Assembly: GCF_023337795.1 (NCBI RefSeq)
Contig: NZ_JALIRS010000010.1
Coordinates: 117,595 to 181,594 of the forward strand
Source: Lysinibacillus sp. BPa_S21
Lineage (GTDB): Bacteria > Bacillota > Bacilli > Bacillales_A > Planococcaceae
Direction of reading: 5' to 3'
DNA length: 64,000 bases
In this document: one piece after another, positions 1 through 10,109 of the stretch
Position numbering within the stretch: the stretch's first letter is position 1
Layout of the letters: each line of letters starts with the position of its first letter
Translations under genes and position numbers: made by a program
The notes under the pieces: model-generated
Seen by the model: the letters and a program-made list of their open reading frames with translations, nothing else
Databases searched by the model: none
What the model was told of the DNA's origin: nothing

Positions 1-186
1 CAACATATAGGGAAAATGCCCGGTGCCCGAAACAATGTTTATGTCATCAAAAAGCAAATTGAAGATATTCGTAAACGTATGAGGGTAGCAGTAGATGCAG
101 AGCAATTTGAAGAGGCAGCTAAGCTCCGTGATGAAGTGAAAGAGCTTGAGAAGCAGCTACAATTCGAAGGTGGTGATGTGTTGTGA
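1..186 (+). CDS. mcsA: McsA, C-terminal part (protein-arginine kinase activator)
   Basis: Partial gene: the reading frame is open from base 1 and stops at TGA 184-186. The 61 visible residues end in a UVR-type helical motif (…QFEEAAKLRDEVKELEKQL…), which closes McsA proteins. McsA is a zinc-binding partner that activates the arginine kinase McsB and helps regulate CtsR and ClpC. The stop overlaps the mcsB start (TGATG), indicating translational coupling. The zinc-finger N-terminal part and ctsR would lie upstream of the window. Identity rests on the UVR motif together with position. Confidence 0.85.
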   Translation, partial: QHIGKMPGARNNVYVIKKQIEDIRKRMRVAVDAEQFEEAAKLRDEVKELEKQLQFEGGDVL

Positions 187-1292
187 TGATTGAATCGTTT
201 TTAGAACGTGCTACACCAATATGGATGAGTGTGGAGGACGATTATTCAGATATTGTCATTAGTACACGCATCCGCCTTGCTCGAAATTTAGACGGTTATC
301 GTTTTCCGTTAGCCTTTACAGAGGACGAAGCATTACAGGTGGAACAGGCAGTTACACATGCAATCAAGGATAGTACAGAACTTCGAGGAAATTATTCATA
401 TTTTGCTATTAAGGATTTAACGCCTTTGCAGCGTCAAATACTCGTGGAAAAACATTTAATTAGTCCTCAGCTTGCCAAAAAAGAGCGGGTGGGCTCAATG
501 CTTTTATCTGATGACGAATCGACTAGCATTATGGTGAACGAAGAAGATCATTTACGCATTCAATGTATGACAGCGAGTTTTCAACTTCAAAAGGCATACG
601 AGCAAGCCAATACAATTGATCGTACCTTAGAGAAAACTTTGCCCTATGCATTTCGAGATACATTTGGTTATTTAACAAGTTGCCCAACAAATATTGGTAC
701 TGGGTTGCGAGCATCTGTCATGATGCACCTACCAGCTCTTACACTTACAGGTCAGATGAATCAAATCATTAATGCAATGACACGGTTAGGAATGACGGTA
801 AGAGGAATATATGGAGAGGGTAGCGAAAATATAGGGAATGTTTACCAAGTGTCAAATCAGATTACACTAGGGAAAACAGAGGATGATATTTTAGCGGACA
901 TTCAAAGTGTCGCTGAAAAAATAATTCAAAAAGAACGACATGCACGAGGCAAGTTACTGGAAAAAGCAGAGCTGGCCCTAGAAGACCGTGTATACCGTGC
1001 TTTAGGGACTATAACACATGCTCGAATTTTAACGAGTGAGGAAGCCGCTACCTGTCTATCTAATATTCGTTTGGGAGTAGATTTACAGTTAATTGATGGT
1101 GTCAAAGCGACCAAACTAAACGAATGTGTAGTCAGTATGCAACCTGGTTTTTTACAGAATTATGCAGGTGACGTCTTGCCGCCTGCTGAGCGAGATCGCG
1201 TACGAGCTGAAATGCTTCGTGAGGCACTATCTCGAGAAAATATGAGTAAGCCTATTATTCGGAGAAAAGGAGAGGATTCATTTGATGTTTAA
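186..1292 (+). CDS. mcsB: Protein-arginine kinase McsB
   Basis: 368 aa, the usual McsB length. It phosphorylates arginines on misfolded proteins, marking them for ClpCP, and inactivates the repressor CtsR. Guanidino-kinase signatures are visible: [13 protein letters not shown] (STRIRLARN, about residue 28) and the [11 protein letters not shown] block near residue 162. A GTG at 183 is in frame, but ATG 186 matches the family start and overlaps the mcsA stop. The 3' end overlaps clpC by 11 bp. It is one operon with mcsA and clpC, normally CtsR/heat-shock controlled from a promoter upstream of this window. Confidence 0.95.
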   Translation: MIESFLERATPIWMSVEDDYSDIVISTRIRLARNLDGYRFPLAFTEDEALQVEQAVTHAIKDSTELRGNYSYFAIKDLTPLQRQILVEKHLISPQLAKKERVGSMLLSDDESTSIMVNEEDHLRIQCMTASFQLQKAYEQANTIDRTLEKTLPYAFRDTFGYLTSCPTNIGTGLRASVMMHLPALTLTGQMNQIINAMTRLGMTVRGIYGEGSENIGNVYQVSNQITLGKTEDDILADIQSVAEKIIQKERHARGKLLEKAELALEDRVYRALGTITHARILTSEEAATCLSNIRLGVDLQLIDGVKATKLNECVVSMQPGFLQNYAGDVLPPAERDRVRAEMLREALSRENMSKPIIRRKGEDSFDV

Positions 1293-3726
1293 TCGTTTTA
1301 CACAACGCGCACAAAAAGTATTACAGCTTGCACAAGAAGAGGCAATTCGTTGGAAACACGAATCAATTGGAACAGAGCATATTCTTTTAGGGCTTATCCG
1401 TGAAGGTGGCGGTATTGCTGCAAAAGCATTAGAAGCCATTGATATTAGTCCTCAAATGATTGAAACAGGTATTGAAGAACTTGTAGGGAAAGGCAAAGAG
1501 GATGTTGGGCCAATTGTTCACTATACACCTCGAGCAAAAAAAGTAATAGAACTATCAGTCGATGAATCACGTAAATTAGGTCATTCCTATATTGGCACAG
1601 AGCATTTACTATTAGCGCTTATTCGCGAAGGTGAAGGTATAGCTGCCCGTGTATTAAATAATGCTGGTGTTGGATTGAATAAGGCTCGTCAGCAAGTGCT
1701 GTTGTTATTAGGTAATAACGATAATGCCCAATCTGGTCAACAAGCTGCCCAGGCTGCCAATACACCAACATTAGATAGCCTTGCGCGTGATTTAACGCAA
1801 ATTGCTCGTGAAGGTACATTAGACCCAGTCATTGGTCGTAGCAAGGAAATTACACGTGTTATTGAAGTGCTGTCACGTCGTACAAAGAATAACCCTGTAT
1901 TAATCGGGGAGCCAGGCGTTGGTAAAACAGCAATCGCTGAAGGCTTAGCGCAGCAAATTATTAATAATGAAGTGCCAGAAATTCTTCGCGATAAACGTGT
2001 TATGACACTTGATATGGGGACAGTTGTTGCTGGAACAAAATATCGTGGTGAATTCGAGGATCGCTTGAAAAAAGTAATGGATGAAATTCGCCAAGCTGGT
2101 AATGTTATTTTATTCATCGATGAATTGCATACATTGATCGGTGCAGGTGGTGCAGAAGGTGCCATTGATGCTTCAAATATTTTAAAACCGTCTTTAGCAC
2201 GTGGCGAGCTTCAATGTATTGGTGCAACGACACTAGATGAGTATCGCAAATATATTGAGAAGGATGCGGCATTAGAGCGCCGCTTCCAACCAATTCAAGT
2301 TGATGAGCCAACTGTAGAAGAAGCGATTCAAATTATTCAAGGTTTACGTGATCGTTATGAAGCGCATCACCGCGTGAAAATTACAGATGAAGCAATTGAA
2401 GCGGCGGCAAAAATGAGCGACCGATATATTTCTGATCGTTTCTTACCAGATAAAGCGATTGATTTAATTGATGAAGCGGGTTCTAAAGTACGCTTACGCT
2501 CATTCGCAGTGCCACCAAACTTAAAGGCACTTGAAGATAAGCTTGAAAATGTGCGCTCTGAAAAGAATGCAGCTGTCTCAGGGCAAGAATTTGAAAAGGC
2601 AGCATCTTTAAGGGATACAGAACAAAAACTAAAAGATGAAATTGAAACTACGAGAAAAAATTGGAAGGAAGAGCAAGGTAAAGCCGAATCAAAAGTTACA
2701 GTAGATGATGTAGCTGCGGTAGTATCTATGTGGACTGGAATTCCGGTATCGAAAATAGCCTCAGAAGAATCTTCTAAGTTATTACAACTTGAAGAGGAGC
2801 TACACAAACGAGTTGTAGGTCAAGGGGAAGCCGTAGAGGCAATTTCTCGAGCAATCCGTCGTGCAAGAGCTGGTTTGAAAGATCCGAAACGACCAATTGG
2901 CTCATTTATTTTCTTAGGCCCTACAGGGGTTGGTAAAACAGAGCTTGCTAGAGCACTAGCTGAGGTTATGTTTGGCGATGAGGACGCAATGATTCGTGTT
3001 GATATGTCTGAGTACATGGAAAAACATTCGACTTCACGTTTAGTTGGTTCACCTCCAGGTTATGTAGGCTTTGATGATGGCGGTCAACTAACGGAAAAGG
3101 TTCGTCGTAAACCGTATTCAGTAGTATTACTAGATGAAATTGAGAAGGCTCATCCAGATGTTTTCAATATCTTACTACAAGTACTTGAAGATGGCCGTTT
3201 AACAGACTCTAAAGGTCGTGTGGTAGATTTCCGCAACACAGTTGTTATTATGACATCAAATGTTGGTGCAGATGCTTTAAAATATCAGAAAAACCTTGGC
3301 TTCAATGTAGGTGGTACAGATACGAAGTATAAAGATATGAAGGGTACAATGCTGGAGGAACTGAAAAAAGCATTCCGCCCAGAATTCTTAAACCGTATCG
3401 ATGAAATGATCGTCTTCCACTCACTAGAAAAAGAGCATTTAAAAGAAATCGTAGCGATGATGGCGAATGCTTTAACAAAACGTTTGCAAGAGCAAGACAT
3501 CTCGTTAGAGTTAACGGATTCTGCTTTGGAGAAAATTGCAGAGGAAGGCTACGATCCTCAATACGGTGCTCGACCACTACGCCGTTCATTACAAAAACAA
3601 GTAGAAGACCGTTTATCGGAAGAACTGCTAAAAGGCAATGTAGAGAAGGGCAATCAAGTGATCATTGATTTTGTAAATGATGAGTTTGTTGTGAAGAAAA
3701 AAGAGGAAGTTTCTACTTCTAAATAA
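1282..3726 (+). CDS. clpC: AAA+ unfoldase ClpC
   Basis: 814 aa Hsp100 chaperone that feeds substrates, including arginine-phosphorylated proteins, to ClpP. Visible domains: two N-terminal Clp repeats (residues 1-145), first AAA module with Walker A GEPGVGKT (about 208), a UVR-like coiled coil (about 425-460), and a second AAA module with GPTGVGKT (about 545) and LLDEIEKAH. It starts TTG-ATG (1282/1285). B. subtilis ClpC also begins MMF, so the TTG is kept, but ATG 1285 is possible. The GGAGAGG ribosome site lies 6-9 nt upstream. A terminator follows the gene. Confidence 0.96.
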   Translation: MMFNRFTQRAQKVLQLAQEEAIRWKHESIGTEHILLGLIREGGGIAAKALEAIDISPQMIETGIEELVGKGKEDVGPIVHYTPRAKKVIELSVDESRKLGHSYIGTEHLLLALIREGEGIAARVLNNAGVGLNKARQQVLLLLGNNDNAQSGQQAAQAANTPTLDSLARDLTQIAREGTLDPVIGRSKEITRVIEVLSRRTKNNPVLIGEPGVGKTAIAEGLAQQIINNEVPEILRDKRVMTLDMGTVVAGTKYRGEFEDRLKKVMDEIRQAGNVILFIDELHTLIGAGGAEGAIDASNILKPSLARGELQCIGATTLDEYRKYIEKDAALERRFQPIQVDEPTVEEAIQIIQGLRDRYEAHHRVKITDEAIEAAAKMSDRYISDRFLPDKAIDLIDEAGSKVRLRSFAVPPNLKALEDKLENVRSEKNAAVSGQEFEKAASLRDTEQKLKDEIETTRKNWKEEQGKAESKVTVDDVAAVVSMWTGIPVSKIASEESSKLLQLEEELHKRVVGQGEAVEAISRAIRRARAGLKDPKRPIGSFIFLGPTGVGKTELARALAEVMFGDEDAMIRVDMSEYMEKHSTSRLVGSPPGYVGFDDGGQLTEKVRRKPYSVVLLDEIEKAHPDVFNILLQVLEDGRLTDSKGRVVDFRNTVVIMTSNVGADALKYQKNLGFNVGGTDTKYKDMKGTMLEELKKAFRPEFLNRIDEMIVFHSLEKEHLKEIVAMMANALTKRLQEQDISLELTDSALEKIAEEGYDPQYGARPLRRSLQKQVEDRLSEELLKGNVEKGNQVIIDFVNDEFVVKKKEEVSTSK

Positions 3727-3735
3727 TTTTCCCGA

Positions 3736-3776
3736 AAAAGACAGCAAGGCTTTAAGTGCCAAGCTGTCTTTTTTTA
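3736..3776 (+). terminator. Intrinsic terminator after clpC
   Basis: AGACAGC pairs with GCTGTCT around a short inner GGC/GCC stem, followed by seven T. It ends the mcsA-mcsB-clpC transcript, so radA needs readthrough or its own promoter. Confidence 0.85.
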
Positions 3777-3821
3777 TGTACAATAATAAATATAAGAACA
3801 AATATTCGAGGTGGATGCAAT

Positions 3822-5198
3822 TTGGCGAAGAAAAAAACAAAATTTGTATGCTCAGGCTGTGGCTATGAATCTGCAAAATGGATGGGTAGATGTCCAGGGT
3901 GTGGAGAATGGAATAAGATGGTTGAAGAGGTGGAGGTAGTTGCAAAAGGGCCGCGTGGGGCATTCCAACATTCTGCTACGGTTACCCAAAAGGCTCTCCC
4001 TATAATGCAGATTGAAGCTACTGAAGAATCACGAGTTGCAACAGAAATGGGTGAGCTAAACCGTGTGTTAGGTGGAGGCATCGTGCCAGGTTCTCTTGTG
4101 TTAATTGGGGGAGACCCTGGGATTGGGAAGTCAACATTATTATTACAAGTATCTGCGTTGCTGTCGAATAAGGGACATCGTGTGCTTTATATTTCTGGTG
4201 AGGAATCCATCCGTCAAACAAAGCTACGTGCAGAACGTTTAGGAGTAGTATCCCAGGAGCTTTATATATATTCTGAGACGAATTTAGAGTTTTTAAATCA
4301 GACCATTGACGATGTGCAGCCAAAGTTTGTTATTGTCGATTCTATTCAAACTGTTTTTCATCCGGAGGTAACGAGTGCACCGGGTAGTGTATCACAAGTG
4401 CGTGAATGTACAGCAGAACTTATGCGAATAGCAAAAACAAAGGGTATTGCCATTTTTTTAGTTGGACATGTAACAAAAGAAGGGCAAATTGCAGGGCCAC
4501 GTATTTTGGAGCATATGGTTGATACGGTATTGTATTTTGAAGGAGAACGACATCATAATCACCGTATTTTACGTAGCCAAAAGAACCGTTTTGGCTCTAC
4601 GAATGAAATTGCTATCTTTGAAATGCTGCAGGGGGGCTTAAAGGAAGTGTTAAACCCATCTGAGTTGTTCTTACAGGAGCGTTCACAGGGGGCGGCAGGG
4701 TCAACAATCGTAGCTTCGATGGAAGGTACACGACCGATTCTAGTTGAAATTCAATCACTTGTAACACCAACAAGCTTTAATTATCCGAAACGAATGGCAA
4801 CAGGTGTCGATCAAAACCGCGTGCAACTGCTTATGGCCGTTCTTGAAAAGAGAATGGGCCTCTTGCTACAAGCCCAGGATGCCTATATTAAAGTTGCTGG
4901 CGGCGTGAAGCTTGATGAGCCCGCAATTGATTTAGCTGTGTTGACAAGCATTGTTTCAAGTTTTAAGGATCAAGCTGTCAGGGCAACGGATTGCTTCATT
5001 GGTGAAGTAGGTTTGACAGGTGAGGTGCGTCGTGTATCTCGTATTGAACAACGTGTGATTGAGGCAGCAAAACTCGGATTTAAACGAGCCTTCATACCAG
5101 CCTCGAATATAGGTGGATGGGATTTCCCACAAGGTATTGAGATAGTTGGTGTGGAAACAATAAAGGATGCATTAAATGCTTGCTTTAGAGAGCTATAA
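3822..5198 (+). CDS. radA: DNA repair protein RadA
   Basis: 458 aa, the same length as B. subtilis RadA (Sms), a branch-migration helicase for recombination intermediates. Visible: N-terminal C4 zinc finger ([19 protein letters not shown]), RecA-like ATPase with Walker [11 protein letters not shown] near residue 95, the RadA-specific KNRFG motif near 253, and a C-terminal Lon-like domain. The frame extends upstream to 3756, but the family N-terminus ([10 protein letters not shown]) fixes a TTG start at 3822 with AGGTGG 7 nt before it. In B. subtilis radA is followed by disA; here it is followed by a terminator and yacL. Confidence 0.96.
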   Translation: MAKKKTKFVCSGCGYESAKWMGRCPGCGEWNKMVEEVEVVAKGPRGAFQHSATVTQKALPIMQIEATEESRVATEMGELNRVLGGGIVPGSLVLIGGDPGIGKSTLLLQVSALLSNKGHRVLYISGEESIRQTKLRAERLGVVSQELYIYSETNLEFLNQTIDDVQPKFVIVDSIQTVFHPEVTSAPGSVSQVRECTAELMRIAKTKGIAIFLVGHVTKEGQIAGPRILEHMVDTVLYFEGERHHNHRILRSQKNRFGSTNEIAIFEMLQGGLKEVLNPSELFLQERSQGAAGSTIVASMEGTRPILVEIQSLVTPTSFNYPKRMATGVDQNRVQLLMAVLEKRMGLLLQAQDAYIKVAGGVKLDEPAIDLAVLTSIVSSFKDQAVRATDCFIGEVGLTGEVRRVSRIEQRVIEAAKLGFKRAFIPASNIGGWDFPQGIEIVGVETIKDALNACFREL

Positions 5199-5206
5199 AG
5201 AAGCTT

Positions 5207-5240
5207 GTGCATGTTGGACAATGTTCTGACATGCACTTTT
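5207..5240 (+). terminator. Probable terminator after radA
   Basis: An 8-bp perfect stem (GTGCATGT/ACATGCAC) with a 14-nt loop and only four T after it. This is a modest terminator 8 bp past the radA stop. Confidence 0.6.
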
Positions 5241-5436
5241 AATTGCATGAGTGGAATTCCTAGATAGAAGGTAGGAAACTCAAAGAGGGGAAATGGCGTC
5301 TAAGATAACGTCTGTGAAAAGAATAGTTAGAATGAAGGATTTTGGCAATTGATTTTTCTTCTTTCAGTAGTCTCGATAGAAGAGGAATGAACGATACTTT
5401 GATGGGTTCATAAAAGATTTTCTACAGCAAACTATG

Positions 5437-5442
5437 TATAAT
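5437..5442 (+). promoter_or_regulatory. Possible -10 element of a yacL promoter
   Basis: TATAAT 30 bp before the yacL ATG, without a convincing -35 at 16-18 bp. The spacer (5199-5471) also contains TTCCTA…TAGGAA (5259-5279). No disA coding sequence is visible in it. Confidence 0.35.
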
Positions 5443-5471
5443 TATATATTAAAAATAGGAGGTGACAGTTT

Positions 5472-6557
5472 ATGAAAAAATTTGTTCAAATTGCTTTTTT
5501 ACTGATTGGAGGAGCATTAGGCCTTGTTTTCTTACCGCCATTATACGAATTGCTTCATTTATCATCTAATCCTTGGCTTGATAATCCTTATGTATCAGTA
5601 TCTTTAGGAGCGCTTTTACTGTTTACATTATCATTTGCCTTTTCAGATTATTTTGTAAGGCTTATTAGTTGGATGGAAGAGGTGTTATTTAAAGTACCTG
5701 TTGGGGATTTACTATTTGGTACACTCGGCCTTATTATCGGACTAATTGTTGCTTATTTCTTAGGCTTTGCAATTGATAGTATCGATTTGCCGAAGTTCAC
5801 AAAGGTTTTACCGATAATACTGTCATTTGTACTAGGCTATTTAGGGTTCCGCGTAGGCTTTAAAAAGCGAGATGAATTAATCCAGCTATTTACATTGCGT
5901 GGTAACAATACGAAGAAAAAAGTAACGGAAGGTGTAGAACCTCAAGAAACACGAGGAAGCTATAAACTGTTAGATACTAGCGTTATTATTGATGGTCGTA
6001 TCGCAGATATTTCTGAAACTGGCTTTATCGAAGGTACATTAGTTGTACCCCAATTTGTCCTTACTGAGCTCCAACATATTGCTGATTCTTCGGATACATT
6101 AAAGCGTACAAGAGGTCGTCGTGGTTTAGATATTTTAAAAAAATTACAAGATGAGCGAATGACGAAGGTAGAGATTACAGAAGAGGACTTTGAGGATGTG
6201 CAAGAGGTTGATTTAAAGCTAGTGCGTCTTGCGAAGAAAATGGGTAATGATACACAAATTGTGACGAACGACTTTAACCTAAACAAAGTTTGCGAGCTAC
6301 ACCAAGTGAAGGTTTTAAACATTAATGATTTAGCAAATGCAGTAAAGCCTGTCGTTATTCCGGGTGAAGATATGCAAGTGATGGTGATTAAAGATGGGAA
6401 AGAGCATAATCAAGGGGTTGCTTATTTAGATGATGGCACAATGATCGTTGTTGAAGGTGGACGTAGCTATATTGGACAGGCAATTACAGTAACTGTAACA
6501 AGTGTTCTTCAAACATCAGCAGGTCGTATGATTTTTGCTAAACCAAAGGATGACTAG
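5472..6557 (+). CDS. yacL: Membrane-anchored PIN/TRAM domain protein YacL
   Basis: 361 aa. Four hydrophobic segments fill residues 1-130. A PIN nuclease-like domain follows from LLDTSVIIDGRI (about 164), with conserved acidic residues (D of DTS, D of ND), and a TRAM RNA-binding domain lies near 300-358. The family is widespread in Firmicutes, in this same neighbourhood, and is thought to be a membrane-associated RNase; the exact role is unknown. The start ATG has a strong AGGAGGTG site. It ends 12 bp before the chosen ispD start. Confidence 0.93.
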   Translation: MKKFVQIAFLLIGGALGLVFLPPLYELLHLSSNPWLDNPYVSVSLGALLLFTLSFAFSDYFVRLISWMEEVLFKVPVGDLLFGTLGLIIGLIVAYFLGFAIDSIDLPKFTKVLPIILSFVLGYLGFRVGFKKRDELIQLFTLRGNNTKKKVTEGVEPQETRGSYKLLDTSVIIDGRIADISETGFIEGTLVVPQFVLTELQHIADSSDTLKRTRGRRGLDILKKLQDERMTKVEITEEDFEDVQEVDLKLVRLAKKMGNDTQIVTNDFNLNKVCELHQVKVLNINDLANAVKPVVIPGEDMQVMVIKDGKEHNQGVAYLDDGTMIVVEGGRSYIGQAITVTVTSVLQTSAGRMIFAKPKDD

Positions 6558-6569
6558 GAAGTGGTAAAT

Positions 6570-7265
6570 GTGCAATATGAAGTAGTATTACCTGCTGCGG
6601 GAAGCGGAAAGCGAATGGGTGCAGGACAAAATAAGTTATTTTTAAATCTTTTAGAAAAACCAATTCTCATCCACACACTGGAGGTATTCGAACAGGATAG
6701 TCAGTGTACAGGTATTTGGCTTGCAGTAAAGCCAGAAGAGCGTGTATTTATTCAAGAAATGCTTGAGCAGTATGGAATTACTAAAGTTAAAGGTTTACCT
6801 GATGGTGGTGCAGAACGACAGCATTCCGTGCATTCATGCATGAAAGAAATGAAGCAGGTTGATATTGTGCTTGTGCATGATGCTGCGCGTCCATTTATTA
6901 CGCATGACATTATTGCGAATCTTGTACAAAGTGCGTATGACTTTGGAGCTGCAATTGCGGGTGTTCGTGCGAAGGATACGATGAAAAAAGTACGAAATGG
7001 TGTTATTGAAGAGACAATTGATCGAGAAAGCTTATGGATGATTCAAACCCCACAAGCATTTCAATTCGATTTGATTGTGGAGGCAGAGGATGTCGCGGAG
7101 AAGGTAGGCTTTCTTGGCACAGATGAAGCAATGCTTGTTGAACGTCTCGGTCATGAGGTGCATATTGTAGAAAGTAGCTACGAAAATGTAAAGATGACAA
7201 CGCAAGAAGATTTAGTTTTTGGTGAAGCGATATTGCGTAAACGTGCTTTGAATGCGAGTAGTTGA
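6570..7265 (+). CDS. ispD: 2-C-methyl-D-erythritol 4-phosphate cytidylyltransferase IspD
   Basis: 231 aa. It makes CDP-methylerythritol in the MEP isoprenoid pathway. The nucleotide-binding PAAGSGKRM motif is at the N-terminus and the DAARPF motif near residue 104. GTG 6561 is also in frame, but GTG 6570 gives the family N-terminus (MQYEVVLPAAG) and proper spacing from AGGAAGTGG. Its pathway partner ispF lies downstream but is separated by a terminator and a repeat-bearing spacer rather than overlapping. Confidence 0.95.
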   Translation: MQYEVVLPAAGSGKRMGAGQNKLFLNLLEKPILIHTLEVFEQDSQCTGIWLAVKPEERVFIQEMLEQYGITKVKGLPDGGAERQHSVHSCMKEMKQVDIVLVHDAARPFITHDIIANLVQSAYDFGAAIAGVRAKDTMKKVRNGVIEETIDRESLWMIQTPQAFQFDLIVEAEDVAEKVGFLGTDEAMLVERLGHEVHIVESSYENVKMTTQEDLVFGEAILRKRALNASS

Positions 7266-7291
7266 AGTGAGACAATAGGTGAATGAAAAGT

Positions 7292-7340
7292 AAAAAATCC
7301 CGTAAAGAAGTAGCGCTATAACTTCTCTACGGGATTTTAT
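7292..7340 (+). terminator. Intrinsic terminator after ispD
   Basis: A long stem pairing AAAATCCCGTA and AGAAGT with their complements, followed by a T-rich tail. It separates ispD from ispF transcriptionally. Confidence 0.88.
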
Positions 7341-7349
7341 TTTAACCTG

Positions 7350-7400
7350 TAGTGAAAGCGAAGCGTCAGCTATGGAAGTCTCCCACCCCTATAGGTAGGA
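7350..7400. repeat. Dispersed GCGAAGCG/AAGTCTCCCA repeat, copy 1
   Basis: Contains GCGAAGCGTCAGC followed by GAAGTCTCCCAC. Near-identical blocks occur at 38341 and partly at 56975 and 62832. It lies in the 389-bp gene-less ispD-ispF spacer. Confidence 0.6.
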
Positions 7401-7474
7401 GATGAGTAGACACGAATACGGCGCCCTCGTAACAACAAATGTGAGGGAAACTAGAAGTCGAATTTTATAAAGCT

Positions 7475-7654
7475 TTGTCGAGACACTCATTTCCTAGGAA
7501 ATATGTTAAAATGTGAGGGTATAATATAGAGTAAATATATAAGTGAAGGAAGGTGAATGAGACTGCCTTATAAGCTGAATAGAAGCTTTTTAAGTCTGCT
7601 TCAGTTGGTGGATTTTCTTTTTTTATTTATCTTATTTGACAGTCTCAAAATCAT
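7475..7654 (+). promoter_or_regulatory. ispF upstream region: promoter-like and palindromic elements
   Basis: Holds a perfect 14-bp palindrome ATTTCCTAGGAAAT (7489-7502), then TAAAAT (7507) and TATAAT (7520) -10-like hexamers without clear -35 partners. GAGACTG (7558) can pair with CAGTCTC (7641) just before the start codon. No gene is visible in 7266-7654. Confidence 0.4.
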
Positions 7655-8131
7655 ATGTTTCGAGTGGGACAAGGGTTTGATGTGCATGCATTTGAAGAAG
7701 GACGACCATTAATTATTGGAGGTATCACAATTCCTCATGAAAAAGGGCTAGTAGGGCATTCGGACGCAGATGTTTTATTACACACTGTAACAGATGCAGC
7801 GTTAGGGGCTATTGGTGAGGGAGATATCGGTCGTCATTTTCCAGATACAGATCCAGCATTCAAGGATGCAGATTCAGCGAAATTATTAGAGCATATTTGG
7901 AAGATTGTTGAGGATAAAGGCTATGTTCTAGGTAATGTGGATTGTACGATTATGGCACAACGTCCAAAAATGGCGCCTTATATTGAACAAATGCAAAATC
8001 GTATTGCTGAATTGCTTCATGCAGAGCCTTCTCAGGTGAATGTTAAAGCAACAACAACGGAGCGTTTAGGTTTTACAGGTCGCGAGGAAGGGATTGCTGC
8101 GATGGCGACAATCCTATTGATGAAGAAATAA
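7655..8131 (+). CDS. ispF: 2-C-methyl-D-erythritol 2,4-cyclodiphosphate synthase IspF
   Basis: 158 aa, full length. It cyclises CDP-ME 2-phosphate to MEcPP in the MEP pathway as a zinc-dependent trimer. Metal-site motifs GFDVHAF (D8, H10) and HSDADVLLH are present, as is the C-terminal [11 protein letters not shown] block. The start is fixed by the conserved [11 protein letters not shown], yet no GGAGG-like ribosome site precedes it: the 20 nt before the ATG are TTGACAGTCTCAAAATCAT-like. The stop codon lies inside the terminator stem. Confidence 0.95.
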   Translation: MFRVGQGFDVHAFEEGRPLIIGGITIPHEKGLVGHSDADVLLHTVTDAALGAIGEGDIGRHFPDTDPAFKDADSAKLLEHIWKIVEDKGYVLGNVDCTIMAQRPKMAPYIEQMQNRIAELLHAEPSQVNVKATTTERLGFTGREEGIAAMATILLMKK

Positions 8132-8156
8132 AAGCAAGCTCTCGATGCTTTTATTT
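8128..8156 (+). terminator. Terminator overlapping the ispF stop
   Basis: ATAAAAGCA pairs with TGCTTTTAT around an 8-nt loop. The U-tract is weak and shared with the stem. Confidence 0.6.
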
Positions 8157-8222
8157 CCTGTAACAGAGTGGTAAAATGAACAAAGTCAATTTTTTGATCG
8201 AAAATTTAGGAGGCTTTTAATT

Positions 8223-9683
8223 ATGGCGAAAGAAGTTCGTGTTCGTTACGCGCCTTCCCCTACTGGTTTCTTACATATCGGTGGAGCGCGTACAGCGTTA
8301 TTTAACTATTTATATGCAAAACATCATAACGGTAAATTTATCGTACGTATTGAGGATACAGATATTGAGCGTAATGTAGAGGGCGGAGAAGCATCTCAGC
8401 TAGATAACTTAAAATGGTTAGGTATTGAATATGATGAGTCAATCGATATCGGTGGACCATATGCACCTTATCGTCAAATGGAACGTCTTGATATTTATAA
8501 AGAGCACGCTGAAAAACTACTAGAGCAAGGTTTAGCTTACAAATGCTTCTGTTCTTCTGAGAAATTAGAAGCGTCTCGTGAAGAACAAAAAGCACGAGGT
8601 GTAGCAGCTCCAACTTATGACGGTACTTGTCGTCATTTATCAGCAGAAGAAGTGGCTGCTAAAGAAGCTGCTGGTGAACCATTTACAATTCGTATGCGCG
8701 TACCTGAAAATGTAACATATGAATTTGAAGATTTAGTACGTGGACAAGTAGCATTTGAGTCGAAAGATGTTGGCGACTGGGTACTTGTTAAAGCAAACGG
8801 TATTCCGACATATAACTATGCGGTAGTGCTAGATGATCACTTTATGGAAATTTCTCATGTATTCCGTGGTGAAGAGCATTTATCGAATACACCAAAACAA
8901 ATGATGATTTTTGATGCATTCGGCTGGGAATATCCACGCTTTGGTCATATGACATTAATCATTAATGAAAATCGTAAAAAATTATCAAAACGTGATGAAT
9001 CCATTATTCAATTCGTCACACAATATAAAGATTTAGGTTACTTACCTGAAGCGATGTTCAACTTCTTCGCATTACTTGGTTGGTCTCCTGAAGGGGAAGA
9101 AGAGATTTTCTCAAAAGAAGACTTTATTAAAATCTTTGATGAAAAACGTCTTTCAAAATCACCATCTATGTTTGATAAACAAAAGCTTACTTGGATGAAT
9201 AACCAATATATTAAAAAATTATCTTTAGAAGAAGTAGTGGCATTATCTTTACCACACTTACAAAAAGCTGGTTTATTACCAGAAGAGCTAACAGAAGAAG
9301 AACGTGCATGGGCTACAGATTTAATTGCACTTTATCATGATCAAATGAGCTTTGGTGCTGAAATTGTAGAACTATCTCGCCTATTCTTTAACGATCATAT
9401 TGAATATGATGAAGAAGCAAAAGCAGTTTTAGCTGGTGAGCAGGTACCTGAGGTAATGACTGCATTTAAAGCACAGCTTGAAGGTTTAGAGGAATTGACA
9501 CCTGATACTGTCAAAGCGGCTATTAAAGCTGTTCAAAAAGAAACAGGTCATAAAGGTAAAAATCTATTTATGCCAATTCGCGTTGTAACGACGGGTGAAA
9601 CGCATGGCCCAGAACTTCCGAACGCAATTTGCCTAATTGGCAAACAGAAAACAATTGACCGTGTAGAAAAATTTGCGCAATAA
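8223..9683 (+). CDS. gltX: Glutamate-tRNA ligase
   Basis: 486 aa class I aminoacyl-tRNA synthetase that charges tRNA-Glu. In Bacillales it also charges tRNA-Gln, later amidated by GatCAB. HIGH motif is HIGG in [16 protein letters not shown] (residues 9-24). The KMSKS-type loop is KLSKR near residue 252. A strong TAGGAGG site lies 11 nt before ATG 8223. Gene order gltX-cysE-cysS matches B. subtilis. Confidence 0.96.
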   Translation: MAKEVRVRYAPSPTGFLHIGGARTALFNYLYAKHHNGKFIVRIEDTDIERNVEGGEASQLDNLKWLGIEYDESIDIGGPYAPYRQMERLDIYKEHAEKLLEQGLAYKCFCSSEKLEASREEQKARGVAAPTYDGTCRHLSAEEVAAKEAAGEPFTIRMRVPENVTYEFEDLVRGQVAFESKDVGDWVLVKANGIPTYNYAVVLDDHFMEISHVFRGEEHLSNTPKQMMIFDAFGWEYPRFGHMTLIINENRKKLSKRDESIIQFVTQYKDLGYLPEAMFNFFALLGWSPEGEEEIFSKEDFIKIFDEKRLSKSPSMFDKQKLTWMNNQYIKKLSLEEVVALSLPHLQKAGLLPEELTEEERAWATDLIALYHDQMSFGAEIVELSRLFFNDHIEYDEEAKAVLAGEQVPEVMTAFKAQLEGLEELTPDTVKAAIKAVQKETGHKGKNLFMPIRVVTTGETHGPELPNAICLIGKQKTIDRVEKFAQ

Positions 9684-9694
9684 GTAGAAATTGA

Positions 9695-9722
9695 TTGACA
9701 ATTTGATAGTTCGTTGTAAAAT
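9695..9722 (+). promoter_or_regulatory. Sigma-A promoter of the cysE-cysS operon
   Basis: TTGACA (9695-9700), 16-bp spacer, TAAAAT (9717-9722). It starts the T-box leader. Confidence 0.75.
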
Positions 9723-9729
9723 GTATTTA

Positions 9730-9985
9730 CATTGAGAAAGCGTTGATAAGGAGAAGTAAGTGGCGCATGCTCTAAAGAGAGGACCATCACCGGCTGAAAG
9801 TGGTCTGAGCCTAGGTAAAACTGAAATGCACCTTTGAGCATAAAGCTGAACAAATAGTAGGCTTTGTCGATTCGTTCCCGTTACAGAACGTCCAGAGTGG
9901 AAGGTGTTGGCCTTCAATCAGAGTGGAACCGCGCAAATTTAGCGTCTCTGTCATTCCTTTTTGGGGATGATAGGGGCGCTTTTTA
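9730..9985 (+). promoter_or_regulatory. T-box leader, Cys specificity
   Basis: The diagnostic T-box sequence AGAGTGGAACCGCG lies at 9920-9933 and is followed by a terminator stem AGCGTCTCTGTCATTCC/GGGGATGATAGGGGCGCT with a T-run (9941-9985). Stem I is closed by TGCTC (9768) with GAGCA (9836). The specifier loop GAAATGCACC presents TGC (9827-9829), a cysteine codon. Uncharged tRNA-Cys should therefore antiterminate and switch on cysE-cysS. The 120 bp between the terminator and cysE (9990-10109) show no further element. Confidence 0.93.
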
Positions 9986-10109
9986 TTTTCCTGACATATG
10001 TCAAATTCTACTCGAATAACTCTGCGGTGAAATCAACGTCCGCAATAGTATTTCAAAGACCGGTACTTGATAAGATCAAGGTAGATCAACATGAAAAGGG
10101 GGAGCTTTT

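Noticed and set aside
1737..2165. Long - strand frames opposite clpC, rpoB, rpoC and the ribosomal genes
   Set aside because: They mirror strongly biased codons of the + strand genes, lack ribosome sites, and the + strand proteins are full-length conserved families.
7557..7654. Region before ispF considered as a riboswitch or tRNA-like element
   Set aside because: Only short, scattered pairings; no T-box sequence, no known aptamer motif and no terminator with a T-run next to the gene.
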